Position numbers and translations under genes: made by a program
DNA from: CAMLQK01 sp035690865
GTDB taxonomy: Bacteria; Patescibacteriota; Saccharimonadia; Saccharimonadales; UBA4665
Length of the DNA stretch: 64,000 bases
Assembly: GCA_035690865.1 (NCBI GenBank)
Contig: DASSKE010000003.1
Location: 62,001-126,000 of the forward strand
Direction: 5' to 3'
Part shown: positions 33,658 through 43,148 of the stretch, piece after piece
Layout of the letters: each line of letters starts with the position of its first letter
Position numbering within the stretch: position 1 is the first letter of the stretch
The notes under the pieces: model-generated
Databases searched by the model: none
Seen by the model: only the letters and a program-made list of their open reading frames with translations
What the model was told of the DNA's origin: nothing

Positions 33658-36207
33658 TTAAGAGAAGCGACTCTGTTCAGCCTTAATTGCCGCTAAGCGT
33701 TGCAGGGCCTCAGCGAGCTGCTGGCGGGTTTGCGCAACAACCTCTTCCGGGGCGTTGGCGACGTAACTACTGTTACCCAGGCGGCCTTCAAGGCGGCCAA
33801 TGCTGGCTTGCTCTGCCTTGAGTTGTTCGGCGAGCTTGGCATTGTGTTTACGCGCGACTTCAGGAGTAATCTCCAGCCAACAATCAAAGCTGGTTTGAGT
33901 AAGTTTCAGGCCTGACAAATCGTCAACCTCTGCTACTTTAGGTACACGAGTCATCTGCATAATGAGCGCGGCGTTTTCGGCGATAGCCTGACTCTTGTGG
34001 TACGCAAGCCCTGCATCAGTCGTGCCAATGCTCTTGCTTATAGCGCGTATTTCGGTGATGAGTTCTTTCAGTGCTTCAAACGCAATAGCCCGCTGACTAT
34101 CGTGCTCTTGTTGTTGCATAGGCCACGTGTCACTCGCTAAAATACTATCTTGCTTCCAGCCAAGTGTCTGCCAGATTGTTTCAGTAGCAAATGGTGCAAA
34201 GGGGTGTGCCAGACGTAAAATATTCTCCAGTGCATAGGCAAGCAAGGCAGGATTGGTCTGTGCCTTGCTTGCCTCGAGGTACCAATCGGCAAAATCGTCC
34301 CACACAAAGTGGTAGAGCGTGTCGTAGGCCTCAGCAAAACGATATGCTTCAAGATGACTGGTCATAGCCTGAGTGGCTTTTTGGAGCTGGCCTAAAATCC
34401 AGTGGTCAGCGTCGGTGTGTGCCATATCTGTCTCAAACGACTGTGGCGTCTTGCCAACTTTTCCTTCGATGTATCGCGCGATATTCCAGATCTTATTACA
34501 GAAATTGCGTGCATCCTCAACTTTGCGGGCGTCGTAGCCACGGTTTATCGCCGGTGCCCGGCTGGCAATAATGCCCATACGCAGAGCGTCCGAACCAAAC
34601 TGTTCAATAACGGGGAGTGGATCAACAACATTGCCAATGCTTTTGCTCATTTTAGAGCCGTCCTCGGCCATCACGTAGCCGTGAATGTACACCGCCTTGA
34701 ACGGTACCTTGCCAGTGACGTACAGGCCGAGCATAATCATTCGGCTGACCCACGGATATAAGATTTCGCCGCCCGTTTCCATCAGGCTTAAAGGATAAAA
34801 GCGCTCAAAATCATCGCTTTCACCAAAACCAAGCGTTGCGTATGGCCACGAGCTACTGCTAAACCAGGTGTCAAATACATCTGGGTCTCGGCGGTATGTT
34901 TTGCCGTCTACTTCGATAATCTCCTGGTCAACGCGTTCGTCGTATATCCAATCATCGCTATCATCTACATTCTGGAATGCGGGAATTGGGATGCCCCAGG
35001 CAATCTGGCGGCTCAGGTTCCAGTCCCATAGATTCTCAAGGTAGCCGATAAGCTGGTCTTTTTTAGAGGCTGGGTAAAACGTTATTTCGTCATTTCGCAG
35101 CGCCGCGAGTGCTTTATCGGCGAGCGGCTTCATATTTACAAACCACTGTTCCATAAGCATCGGCTCGATGGTTGTGCCGCATTTGTAGCACTTCCCTATC
35201 CGGTTGCGGTAGTCTGCGTCAACTTTTACCAACAGACCGCGCTCTTCCATAGCGGCGACAACCGCCTTGCGTGCTTCAAGCACCGTCATGCCTTCAAAAC
35301 GCCCTGCATGATGATTGAGTGTGCCATCGTGGTTAATAACCCGCACGGCCGGCAGATTGTGGCGTTGAGCTACTTCCCAGTCGTCAAACGAGTGTGCAGG
35401 AGTAATCTTAACCACACCTGTACCAAAGGCAGGATCCACCATCTCGTCGGCAACAACACGAACTTCAAACGGCCCATTAACGCCCTCCACTGTTACGACT
35501 GTGTCCACGTATTTCTTATATCGTTCGTCGTCGGGATGAACCGCCACCGCCGTGTCGCCGAACTTGGTCTCTGGCCGTGTCGTAGCCAAGGTGAATGGCC
35601 CATACTTTATATAGTATAGCGGAGTGGCGGCTTCTTCGTGAACCACTTCGATATCTGCAAAACCAGTACGATGGTGTGTGCAGTAGTTGACCAACCGCTC
35701 ACCTCTGTAGATTAAGCCTTCGTCCCACATTTTCTTAAAGGTTGCGTAGGCTCGCTTAATGATTTTGTCGTCGAGAGTAAAAGTAAATCGCCCCCAATCA
35801 CAACCAACGCCCATACGACGCATTTGATTCTCGAAGTTGCTGCGATTACCAGCTACAAAGTCCCAGATTTGTGTATATAGTTCTTCACGAGAAAAATCAA
35901 AACGACTCTTCCCTTCTTTAGCCAGATGCTTCTCGTACACTACTTGCGTTTCAAAGCCAGCATGGTCTGCGCCAGGCAGTAACAAGGTAGCCTTTCCCTG
36001 GAGCCGGTTGTAGCGGGCCGCAATGTCCTCTAGCGCCGCCGTTAGCTCGTATCCAATGTGGAGATTAGCGTTCGCGTTGGGCGGCGGCATAACAATACTA
36101 TAGCTTCCCTGGCCTTTGTCGGTTGGCACAAAAGCGCCAGACTTTTCCCAAAGAGTGTAAATATCAGTTTCGTAGCGTTGAGGTTCGTAGTTTTTTGGCA
36201 AATTCAT
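33658..36207 (-). CDS. valS: Valyl-tRNA synthetase
   Basis: This 849-residue class I synthetase charges tRNA-Val. The HIGH motif appears as NLHIGYEL (near residue 48), after PPPNAN. The KMSKS motif is DGSKMSKSIGNVVDP near 515, and the CP1 editing domain lies between them (TTRPETKFGDTAVAVHP). The C-terminal tail is a coiled-coil arm (about 790-849), as in ValS. AAGGA lies 8 bases before the ATG at 36207. An in-frame ATG at 36231, eight codons upstream, is an alternative. A TATGAT -10-like box lies at 36255-36250. Confidence 0.95.
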   Translation of the reverse strand: MNLPKNYEPQRYETDIYTLWEKSGAFVPTDKGQGSYSIVMPPPNANANLHIGYELTAALEDIAARYNRLQGKATLLLPGADHAGFETQVVYEKHLAKEGKSRFDFSREELYTQIWDFVAGNRSNFENQMRRMGVGCDWGRFTFTLDDKIIKRAYATFKKMWDEGLIYRGERLVNYCTHHRTGFADIEVVHEEAATPLYYIKYGPFTLATTRPETKFGDTAVAVHPDDERYKKYVDTVVTVEGVNGPFEVRVVADEMVDPAFGTGVVKITPAHSFDDWEVAQRHNLPAVRVINHDGTLNHHAGRFEGMTVLEARKAVVAAMEERGLLVKVDADYRNRIGKCYKCGTTIEPMLMEQWFVNMKPLADKALAALRNDEITFYPASKKDQLIGYLENLWDWNLSRQIAWGIPIPAFQNVDDSDDWIYDERVDQEIIEVDGKTYRRDPDVFDTWFSSSSWPYATLGFGESDDFERFYPLSLMETGGEILYPWVSRMIMLGLYVTGKVPFKAVYIHGYVMAEDGSKMSKSIGNVVDPLPVIEQFGSDALRMGIIASRAPAINRGYDARKVEDARNFCNKIWNIARYIEGKVGKTPQSFETDMAHTDADHWILGQLQKATQAMTSHLEAYRFAEAYDTLYHFVWDDFADWYLEASKAQTNPALLAYALENILRLAHPFAPFATETIWQTLGWKQDSILASDTWPMQQQEHDSQRAIAFEALKELITEIRAISKSIGTTDAGLAYHKSQAIAENAALIMQMTRVPKVAEVDDLSGLKLTQTSFDCWLEITPEVARKHNAKLAEQLKAEQASIGRLEGRLGNSSYVANAPEEVVAQTRQQLAEALQRLAAIKAEQSRFS

Positions 36208-36291
36208 ATCGGTGGTCCTTGTTGCTGCCATTGGCAGATATTCTTTCTCATCATAGCATCTTTAGCACTGTATTTCTACCCCTGTTCTCCC

Positions 36292-36307
36292 TGTTTCACG
36301 TGAAAAT
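36292..36307. promoter_or_regulatory. parS: parS-like ParB binding site 1
   Basis: Matches 14 of 16 bases of the bacterial parS consensus TGTTTCACGTGAAACA. The central TTTCACGTGAAA palindrome is complete. ParB binds such sites near the origin to organise chromosome segregation. This one is about 30 kb from dnaA. Confidence 0.8.
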
Positions 36308-36329
36308 ACATTTCCCCAATGCAAACAGA

Positions 36330-36345
36330 ACTTTCACGTGAAAGA
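36330..36345. promoter_or_regulatory. parS: parS-like ParB binding site 2
   Basis: The same 12-base core TTTCACGTGAAA (13 of 16 to the consensus), 38 bp centre to centre from site 1. No parA or parB gene is seen in the window. Confidence 0.75.
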
Positions 36346-36448
36346 ACCACTAAAATACGTCGTCTGAATCACTCACTTTTTGTTTTGGCGAATGCATAGT
36401 ATCCAACGTTCCCTCACATTGCAAGCCAGATTCTGATACTATTCTGTG

Positions 36449-37060
36449 ATGAGTTCTCTAGAAGAAAGATTGCTGCAGAATATTGAAGCAGAGATACCGC
36501 GAAAAATAGCAGCACTACAGTTTAACCAACAACTAGGAATGCTTATCGTTGAAGAATACGGCATGTTTAGCGTGGCTGGCTTTCATAGGCATGTAGACCC
36601 GGATGCAACGACTATTTTTGTGGAAAGGGCACTCAGCCAGCGTCCAGAAGAATATAGGGGTTTGCGCAATAACGCGAAAGGGGTAGGGGTAATGCTGGGC
36701 AATACGCAGGAAGTTGTTACCTGGCCTAACAACCAAGACCGGACATGCGGACTGTGGCTTACACAGCCTCTCCACCTAGAGCATGTTAGGGACTTGCGCA
36801 GCGCTAATCCTGTGGCTGCAAAAACAAAACTACTCGGGATTGCCCGCCATGCTATGCGTATCGCGCAAGCTCGATTAACCGATGAAGAAAGAACCGTGGC
36901 TAGTATTGAAAGGCCATATGGCAACGCCTCTTTGGTAGTAATGAATCCCGCTCCAAGGTGGCTGCTGCACCAGAACAACGCGCCTGAGCCAATTCCCACC
37001 TGGGCATTAGTGCGTGATGGCATGCTCACGCGAATAGGCGTGGTTACATTGACAGATTAG
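36449..37060 (+). CDS. Hypothetical soluble protein
   Basis: This 203-residue protein is not recognised. There are no membrane helices, and it is alpha/beta with several Trp and Arg. It starts at the ATG 6 bases after TACTAT (36437-36442), so its mRNA is probably leaderless. A GTG directly before the ATG is the only nearby alternative. The 3' end overlaps the convergent tsaD by 17 bases. It lies right beside the parS-like pair, but a link is not shown. Confidence 0.5.
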   Translation: MSSLEERLLQNIEAEIPRKIAALQFNQQLGMLIVEEYGMFSVAGFHRHVDPDATTIFVERALSQRPEEYRGLRNNAKGVGVMLGNTQEVVTWPNNQDRTCGLWLTQPLHLEHVRDLRSANPVAAKTKLLGIARHAMRIAQARLTDEERTVASIERPYGNASLVVMNPAPRWLLHQNNAPEPIPTWALVRDGMLTRIGVVTLTD

Positions 37061-38129
37061 GTGCGGTTTCAAGTGTGTAGGGATCGGCCGTGGGGCGCCC
37101 AAGCAGATGATGGAAGCATCCAAGCGAAGCTACCATAGCGCCGTTGTCGGTACATAGTTTCGGGTCGGTGTAGGCGATTTCTATCGGCAAGCGCTCGCGA
37201 AGCTGGCGTCGAAGTTCGGGACTGGCTGCAACGCCTCCTGCAATAACGACATTCTTAGGACGGAGTTCCTCAAAAGCCTGCATAGTTTTATCGACGACCG
37301 TTTCTACGGCTACTCGCTGAAAGCTCGCGGCAATATCTGCCTTTTGACTGTCCTGCAAAAGGTTAGGTAGAGCAGTGGAGGGTAGGGAGAAGTCATTGCC
37401 CGTAACTTCTTGGGCAAGGCGCAGCACAGCAGTTTTTAGGCCAGAAAAGCTAAAGTCGTATGCGCCTTTCATCCGTGCTTTTGGCAGTGAAAAAGCCATA
37501 GGGTCGCCCTCGAGAGCTTTTTTAGAAACACTGGGGCCGCCAGGGTAGGGTAGGCCAAGAATTTTAGCTACTTTATCGAACGCTTCACCTATCGCATCAT
37601 CCTGTGTTTGACCAAGCAAGCGATAGTTAAAGTGGTCGGTAAAGTAGGCCAGCTGGCTGTGGCCGCCGCTCACAATAAGCGCAAGAAGGGGGAATTGCGG
37701 TGCGGCTTGCGGCAAAGTGTAACCGGGAAGAGAGGTGTTCGTTAAGAAATTAGCATATACATGCCCCTCCACATGGTTAATGGCATAGAGGGGTTTATTT
37801 TTGAGGATTGCGAGCGTGCGTGCGGTGAGCACGCCAACTAACAGGCTACCGCCTAATCCGGCGCCATAGGTTACGGCAATGCCGTCAATGTCATCCCATG
37901 TGCAGCTAGCATCTTTGAGTGCTTGGGAGATAACAGGCATAATTGACTCAATATGGCTGCGAGCGGCAATTTCGGGCACCACGCCTCCAAACTGAGCATG
38001 CAGGTCCATGCTCGTAGCCACAACGTTACTAAGAAGTGTAAGCTCGTGCGTCGTTGTGTCGGCCTGCACAACACTGGCGGCTGTCTCATCACAGCTCGAC
38101 TCAATGCCAAGAATCTTCACAGTCTTCAT
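37044..38129 (-). CDS. tsaD: tRNA threonylcarbamoyladenosine (t6A37) transferase TsaD
   Basis: This 361-residue member of the Kae1/Gcp family transfers threonylcarbamoyl to A37 of ANN-reading tRNAs with TsaB and TsaE. The N-terminus is ILGIESSCDETAASVV, the metal motif is NHVEGHVYAN (about 115-124), and then LIVSGGHSQL and GEAFDKVAKILGLPYPGGP follow, with a C-terminal DNGAM. The ATG at 38129 was chosen because it lies 7 bases after a TATGAT box. The open frame continues 168 codons upstream without homology. Neither tsaB nor tsaE is adjacent. Confidence 0.95.
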   Translation of the reverse strand: MKTVKILGIESSCDETAASVVQADTTTHELTLLSNVVATSMDLHAQFGGVVPEIAARSHIESIMPVISQALKDASCTWDDIDGIAVTYGAGLGGSLLVGVLTARTLAILKNKPLYAINHVEGHVYANFLTNTSLPGYTLPQAAPQFPLLALIVSGGHSQLAYFTDHFNYRLLGQTQDDAIGEAFDKVAKILGLPYPGGPSVSKKALEGDPMAFSLPKARMKGAYDFSFSGLKTAVLRLAQEVTGNDFSLPSTALPNLLQDSQKADIAASFQRVAVETVVDKTMQAFEELRPKNVVIAGGVAASPELRRQLRERLPIEIAYTDPKLCTDNGAMVASLGCFHHLLGRPTADPYTLETAPNLSM

Positions 38130-38174
38130 TGCAGTAATCATAGCATAGACATGCCCAAAAAGCAGGCAACGGTA

Positions 38175-38203
38175 TTGACAAAACTGCCCAAGTATGGTAG
38201 TTT
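38175..38203 (+). promoter_or_regulatory. Probable promoter of the 858-codon gene
   Basis: A perfect TTGACA (38175-38180), 17 bases, a weak TAGTTT (38198-38203) with extended TGG. Confidence 0.4.
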
Positions 38204-38239
38204 TAAACCATAGAAAACAACATAAAAAGGCGCTAGATA

Positions 38240-40816
38240 ATGACAACTCCTCCGGGACACACACCATTTCTTCCACCAATTGGGCCACGCAGTCCTCATT
38301 TGGCGCCAAGACCTCTCGCTGGGCCAGATGTACTGGTCCATCCCCGCACTCCTGAACGCGGTGTGCCGGACCGGACAGAGCTCCAAGCTGACATTCAGGA
38401 CTTTGCTTTGTATGAGCCGGTCCAACCAGAGCTAGTAACTCGTAATCAGCAGGGCTTTGAGCACCGTACGCCCAACCCCGACTTTGACGAAGACCAGTAC
38501 GAAGAATATATCGAGGTGCGTTCTCATATTGCTGGTGCCGTTGAGCGTTATGTAACAGATAGCCCGCGCAAATTTCAAGAGGTGGTCGAAGATATTGCCC
38601 GCGACAACGAAAACTTGGAGCGAACTGATCCAAGTGACCCTCTCCATGGCAGTCTGGAGCGGGCTATCGAGGTACAGGCGCGAGGCCTCCTACCAGCCAC
38701 AGTAGACGCCTATCCATATGACGAGCGCTTTCAGGTAAGTACCGAGCAGCTGCAGCGGCAAATTGACGCGGCGATCAATCGTGTACGCGTAGCTGCAATG
38801 ACGCATGAATTACGTGGAGAAGAGGCGCTGCATGCTGCCTTGCCGGTTCTGCAAGAAGCCGCCAAAAATGGCATGGCACCGTATATTGCTCAAGCACTTC
38901 GTGGTGGGCAAACACGAGGCCATGACGCTGTTCACGCCAGTGGCAGCGAAAACGGAACGTACGATCGCGCTATTCTTAATGCGCAATATCGGCAGGTTTT
39001 AGCTGAGCGGGAGGCAGATGCAGCGCGTGCAGAAGGGGGCACGGCATTTACCGCGCCAAGCGGTTTGGGCCGGAAGCTTGCATTGGCTCTCAGCGGCGAG
39101 ACGGGCCGTAAGGCGGTGGAGCATCGCCACGCCGAGCTTGACGAAGATGCCCGGAAAGACCACAACAAAACCCAAAAGCGCATCATAGACGACAAAGCAT
39201 TCTCTGCCGTACAAGCCGCACGCACCACCGCTATCGCGGTAGGTAAGCGGGCTGCTCACTTGCGCGAGCAAAGTGTTCTTGGTAAAGGTGCCTCAGCCGT
39301 TGACGCACTTTCTGAGGCACTTTTGATTGTCGAAGATGAGCACGGCGTGCCAATGTCGCCTCATATTGTTACTGAGTTTACATCTGATCCGCCCATGGGA
39401 ATGAGCATCGTAACATGGCTTCGCAGCGCAAGGCCAGCCAACGTGGCGCCTGCTACCGGGCCTCTTGACCGCATGGAGACTATCCGCGACAGTATTGACT
39501 ACTCAACCGAACGCGAACAGCGCCTGCTACTGCGTTTAAACAGTGAGCCAAACGGCTACGAGCGTTTGCGTAGTTTACTCGAATTTACCGAACACCTAAA
39601 CGATCGTGCAGCCGCGATTGACGAACGACTCCACGCTCTTGAACAGACAGGCCAGCCAAGCTTAGAGTACCAGGAATTATTTGAACACCGTCGGGCAGCA
39701 GCAATGATAGCTAACCAGGCAGCATTTTTGTACGCTCGCTCATACAGCGAAACAACCACGCTGAAAGAAGGCGAACGAAATTTTAACGGTCGCTACGGTA
39801 GTGTTGCCTTAATTGATGGCGGCTACCTTATGGGCGATGGTGATAACGCCCGCATCTACTGGTCGAACGGTGATATAGGCCAACCGCCGGTCCAAGGCGA
39901 AGAAAATATTGCTTTTCCTGCCGTTTCTTCAAATGTTCATGGCAATGTACGTAGCTATGGCGCCTTTGTTCGTCTTACTCCGAGCGGCCAGCCAGTGGTG
40001 CCGGGCAGTGATCGTTTCCCTTGGATATCTGACCAACGCGCCTTTCGACATATCGCGCCGATTATGAGCGCACGCGTGCGTGCATCAGTGCGACAGCATA
40101 TTGAACGCTACCGTGCAGATAATCCTGTGCTCGATGATATGGCGCATATCTCTCGCGACCGTAATCATGAACAGGCAGCCGTTAACCCACGCGATCCGTT
40201 GGCTCGAAATAGGGCCTGGACCAAATACGAAGACGCTTTATACGAAGCTACGCTGCACGATTTTATGGACCCAACTGCAGCTGAAAGCTTTAAAACTGAG
40301 ATAAACGAGGAGATTGGCTTCTCGATGGCGGCTATCCGCACACTCAACAGTAATCCTGATCTGCGCGAATTCCTGCAGCGCGATCGCTTACTACAACGGC
40401 TAGATGCGCGCCTCACTGCAGAAGCTGCCAAGAAAAAGCCCGATAATGATTTAGTCAACGACCTGCGCAAGGAACAAGCTGAACTCAATGCTCGTACAGC
40501 GGCATATGGCGCTGATCCAGCGAATCATACGCTTATTGGTAATGCCATGGATGCAGCCAATGCACTTGGACAGGAACGTTATCAGGCGCTACGCGCTTCA
40601 GTATATGATGGCACTGTTCGACTGAACCAAAGCGGTGAAGTAGTTTTTTACAGCGGTAACCGTACAGATTCCAGCGCCTTTCTGAGCCAGATGACCCACT
40701 TACCTGAGGGTGAATGGCACTTTTGGCCGGATGGCCGCTCGCGCCTTGTTGTCGTTGAGGGCAAAAAGCGTTCGGTGTACGATTACGCCCCAGCTGATTT
40801 CCCGGCATTTGCTTAG
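38240..40816 (+). CDS. Large hypothetical cytosolic protein
   Basis: No family was recognised for this 858-residue protein. It has a Pro-rich N-terminus (1-45) and then long charged helices with many Arg, Glu and Ala (about 60-480). A Gly/Asn-rich beta patch lies near 510-590 (NFNGRYGSVALIDGGYLMGDGDNARIYW in parts). Helices and a final beta segment (VRLNQSGEVVFYSGN) follow. No membrane or signal segment is seen. A weak AAGG lies before the ATG. It is among the largest genes in the window and stands alone, so a structural or multi-domain scaffold role is possible but not shown. Confidence 0.6.
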   Translation: MTTPPGHTPFLPPIGPRSPHLAPRPLAGPDVLVHPRTPERGVPDRTELQADIQDFALYEPVQPELVTRNQQGFEHRTPNPDFDEDQYEEYIEVRSHIAGAVERYVTDSPRKFQEVVEDIARDNENLERTDPSDPLHGSLERAIEVQARGLLPATVDAYPYDERFQVSTEQLQRQIDAAINRVRVAAMTHELRGEEALHAALPVLQEAAKNGMAPYIAQALRGGQTRGHDAVHASGSENGTYDRAILNAQYRQVLAEREADAARAEGGTAFTAPSGLGRKLALALSGETGRKAVEHRHAELDEDARKDHNKTQKRIIDDKAFSAVQAARTTAIAVGKRAAHLREQSVLGKGASAVDALSEALLIVEDEHGVPMSPHIVTEFTSDPPMGMSIVTWLRSARPANVAPATGPLDRMETIRDSIDYSTEREQRLLLRLNSEPNGYERLRSLLEFTEHLNDRAAAIDERLHALEQTGQPSLEYQELFEHRRAAAMIANQAAFLYARSYSETTTLKEGERNFNGRYGSVALIDGGYLMGDGDNARIYWSNGDIGQPPVQGEENIAFPAVSSNVHGNVRSYGAFVRLTPSGQPVVPGSDRFPWISDQRAFRHIAPIMSARVRASVRQHIERYRADNPVLDDMAHISRDRNHEQAAVNPRDPLARNRAWTKYEDALYEATLHDFMDPTAAESFKTEINEEIGFSMAAIRTLNSNPDLREFLQRDRLLQRLDARLTAEAAKKKPDNDLVNDLRKEQAELNARTAAYGADPANHTLIGNAMDAANALGQERYQALRASVYDGTVRLNQSGEVVFYSGNRTDSSAFLSQMTHLPEGEWHFWPDGRSRLVVVEGKKRSVYDYAPADFPAFA

Positions 40817-40859
40817 CCAGGGCTAGCTGCACACAGATATTAGTCGTATACTAGTGTTC

Positions 40860-42158
40860 ATGAGTACATTTAGGCACGCTGTTAAAAAAGTTATACCCAC
40901 CGGTATGTTCAAAAAGATTGAACCCTACGGCCACCTGGGCGAGGGAGTTATCTTGAACACTATGGCGGGATTTCCCTCCAAAGGGCTAAAAGTAATTGGC
41001 GTAACCGGTACAAACGGCAAAACTACCACCTGCTTTATGATTCACCGTATGTTACACGAAGCAGGTTATAAGGTGGGCTTAATGACCACCGTGGCCTACG
41101 GTGTTGGCCTGGATATTAAGCCACAAGTTGAGCACATGACCTCTGTTCCTGTGCCGGTCTTTTTAAAGCGGATCCGCGAACTTAAGGCGCAGGGTGTTGA
41201 GTGGCTTGTGCTCGAAACAACGAGTCATGCCTTGGCACAGCACCGTGTTTGGGGTGTGCCATATTCTATCGCCGTTGTTACAAATATTACGCACGAACAC
41301 CTTGATTACCATGGCACCTTTGAGCGCTATGTAGCTGCTAAAAAGCGGCTTTTTAGCATTACAAACCAAAACCGCAAGGGAATGCGTCTTGGCATTATCA
41401 ATGCCGACGAGTCACCGGCAGAGGAATTCGCCGGGGCTATTAAGAATCCTGTTCTTTATGGCGTTGAGAATGGTGATATACGCGCGGCTAATATTCAACT
41501 TACCTCAAAAAGTGTTCAGTACGAAGCGACTATCGAGGGTAAGACGTACCACATCCGCTGCCACATTCCAGGTAGTTTTAATGTATATAACTCGCTTGCT
41601 GCAGTATGCGTGGGCAGGGCAGTGGGTCTGACGCAAGAAGAGATTGAGCGGGGCATTGCTGCACTTGATAGTGTTGAAGGACGCATGACGCGCATCGACG
41701 AGGGGCAAAAGTTTAGCGTTATTGTTGATTTTGCCCACACGCCGGACAGCTTTGAAAAATTATTCAAAGATATTAAGCCGGTTGTTAAGGGCAAGCTTAT
41801 AGTACTGTTTGGGTCGGCTGGCCGACGCGACGAAGAGAAGCGTGGTATTCAGGGACGTCTAGCCGGTGAGTATGCCGACGAAGTAGTATTAACCGAAGAA
41901 GATGACCGTGATATTGATGGCAACAAGATCCTCGAGGAGATTGCTGCCGGTGCCGAAGGGGCAGGCAAAAAGCGCAAGAAAGACCTGTTCTTAGTACATG
42001 ATCGTACTGAAGCGATCCGCTTTGCTCTTTCGCGCGCAAAAGAAGGCGACACGGTGTTATTACTTGGCAAGGGCCACGAAAAAACTATTGAACGCGCAGA
42101 TGGTGAGCATCCTTGGGATGAGATCGGCACCGCGCACTCAATACTCCGAGAAATATAG
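40860..42158 (+). CDS. murE: MurE-like UDP-MurNAc-tripeptide ligase with short N-terminus
   Basis: This 432-residue Mur ligase adds the third amino acid to UDP-MurNAc-dipeptide. The ATP loop VTGTNGKTTT lies at about residues 48-57. LETTSHALAQHRV and VVTNITHEHLDYHGT mark the central domain, and VDFAHTPDSFEKL, LFGSAGRRDEEKRG and LLLGKGHEKT mark the C-terminal domain. In typical MurE the ATP loop is near residue 110, so about 60 residues of the UDP-binding domain are missing. The specificity site reads EEDDRDIDG where DAP-type enzymes have DNPR. Starts at the ATG 7 bases after TATACT (40847-40852). Confidence 0.88.
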   Translation: MSTFRHAVKKVIPTGMFKKIEPYGHLGEGVILNTMAGFPSKGLKVIGVTGTNGKTTTCFMIHRMLHEAGYKVGLMTTVAYGVGLDIKPQVEHMTSVPVPVFLKRIRELKAQGVEWLVLETTSHALAQHRVWGVPYSIAVVTNITHEHLDYHGTFERYVAAKKRLFSITNQNRKGMRLGIINADESPAEEFAGAIKNPVLYGVENGDIRAANIQLTSKSVQYEATIEGKTYHIRCHIPGSFNVYNSLAAVCVGRAVGLTQEEIERGIAALDSVEGRMTRIDEGQKFSVIVDFAHTPDSFEKLFKDIKPVVKGKLIVLFGSAGRRDEEKRGIQGRLAGEYADEVVLTEEDDRDIDGNKILEEIAAGAEGAGKKRKKDLFLVHDRTEAIRFALSRAKEGDTVLLLGKGHEKTIERADGEHPWDEIGTAHSILREI

Positions 42159-42172
42159 CAGTTTATCAGGGG

Positions 42173-43117
42173 TTATTTTTGGCGAGCGAGGTACTCGGTG
42201 TACCAGCTGTACTCACGCCCTAAAAAGGTAGCAATGAGTTCTGTAGCCAAATCGGCAGTCTTGCGGTCAATATCGGCAAGCGGATTATATTCAACCACAT
42301 CTACGCCAATTACCTGGCAGTGCTTGCCGATAAACTGGGCCAGCTCGCTTACTTCGCGGTACAACAGACCTTTTTTGTTGGGCATGCCTGCTGCCGGAGC
42401 GTATTGAGCATCAATTGAGTCTAAGTCCAGGCTAACCCAGATGTACTTTACGCGCGATTGTAACTCTGCAATGAGCTTAAGGAGCGGCCCTAGTCCCTGA
42501 CACATAAGATCGTGCATGGTAAATGCCGGAATGTTTTCACGTGCGATAAGGTCAAGCTCGGCTTGATCCATGTCACAGCCGCCTATGTGGAGGACGTTTT
42601 GGGGGTGTACTTTGACGTTTTTGGTATGGACTTGGGCTAGCTCAGGTGCGCCAAAGCCCATGAGCGACGCCAGTTGCATACCATGAATATTGCCGCTTGG
42701 CGTGGTGACATCGGTGTTCATGTCGCCATGAGCATCAAAATATATAATGCCAATATCACCATCTACAGCAGCGGAGGCACCCGAAACAGCCCCCAGCGCG
42801 GTAGTGTGGTCGCCGCCCAGTACAATCATGCGCTCATTGGCGCGGATAGACTCATCAACTACCTTTGCGGTGTCCTGGCTTATTTGCAATACCTCAGGCA
42901 GATAGCGAAGTTTTGGGTTGTTGCCCAAATCGCCCTGGTGGCGTTCCTTGCAGGGAATGTTATGCGCATCTCGAACGGTTATTCCTGCTCGTTGTAACTT
43001 TGGAATAATATCCTGGTAGCGATAGGCATTTGGCCCCATCTCTACCCCCATATTGTTAGCCCCAAAATGTGTTGGTACGCCAAGGAGGCAAGCGCGCAAT
43101 GATGTATCGCTATTCAT
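42173..43117 (-). CDS. Arginase/agmatinase-family ureohydrolase
   Basis: A 314-residue Mn-dependent enzyme of the arginase family. GGDHTTALGAVSG is at about residue 100. FDAHGDMNTDVTTPSGNIHGM holds the DAHxD metal motif, and VSLDLDSIDAQYAPAAG holds the SxDxDxxDP-like motif. The TPSGNIHGM loop favours arginase over agmatinase (inference). Arginase splits arginine to ornithine and urea. The start ATG lies 6 bases after TACAAT with an extended TGC, so its mRNA is likely leaderless. Confidence 0.88.
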   Translation of the reverse strand: MNSDTSLRACLLGVPTHFGANNMGVEMGPNAYRYQDIIPKLQRAGITVRDAHNIPCKERHQGDLGNNPKLRYLPEVLQISQDTAKVVDESIRANERMIVLGGDHTTALGAVSGASAAVDGDIGIIYFDAHGDMNTDVTTPSGNIHGMQLASLMGFGAPELAQVHTKNVKVHPQNVLHIGGCDMDQAELDLIARENIPAFTMHDLMCQGLGPLLKLIAELQSRVKYIWVSLDLDSIDAQYAPAAGMPNKKGLLYREVSELAQFIGKHCQVIGVDVVEYNPLADIDRKTADLATELIATFLGREYSWYTEYLARQK

Positions 43118-43148
43118 GCCGATATTGTAGCATGCGTAACCGGGCTAT

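Larger units (their letters stand above)
36208..36448. other. Intergenic region between valS and the 203-residue gene
   Basis: This non-coding stretch holds divergent promoters, two parS-like palindromes (listed separately) and no recognisable RNA gene. Confidence 0.6.

Noticed and set aside
38130..38633. 168-codon extension of tsaD
   Set aside because: It has no homology and runs through the start of the divergent gene. TsaD begins with MKTVKILGIESSCDET.
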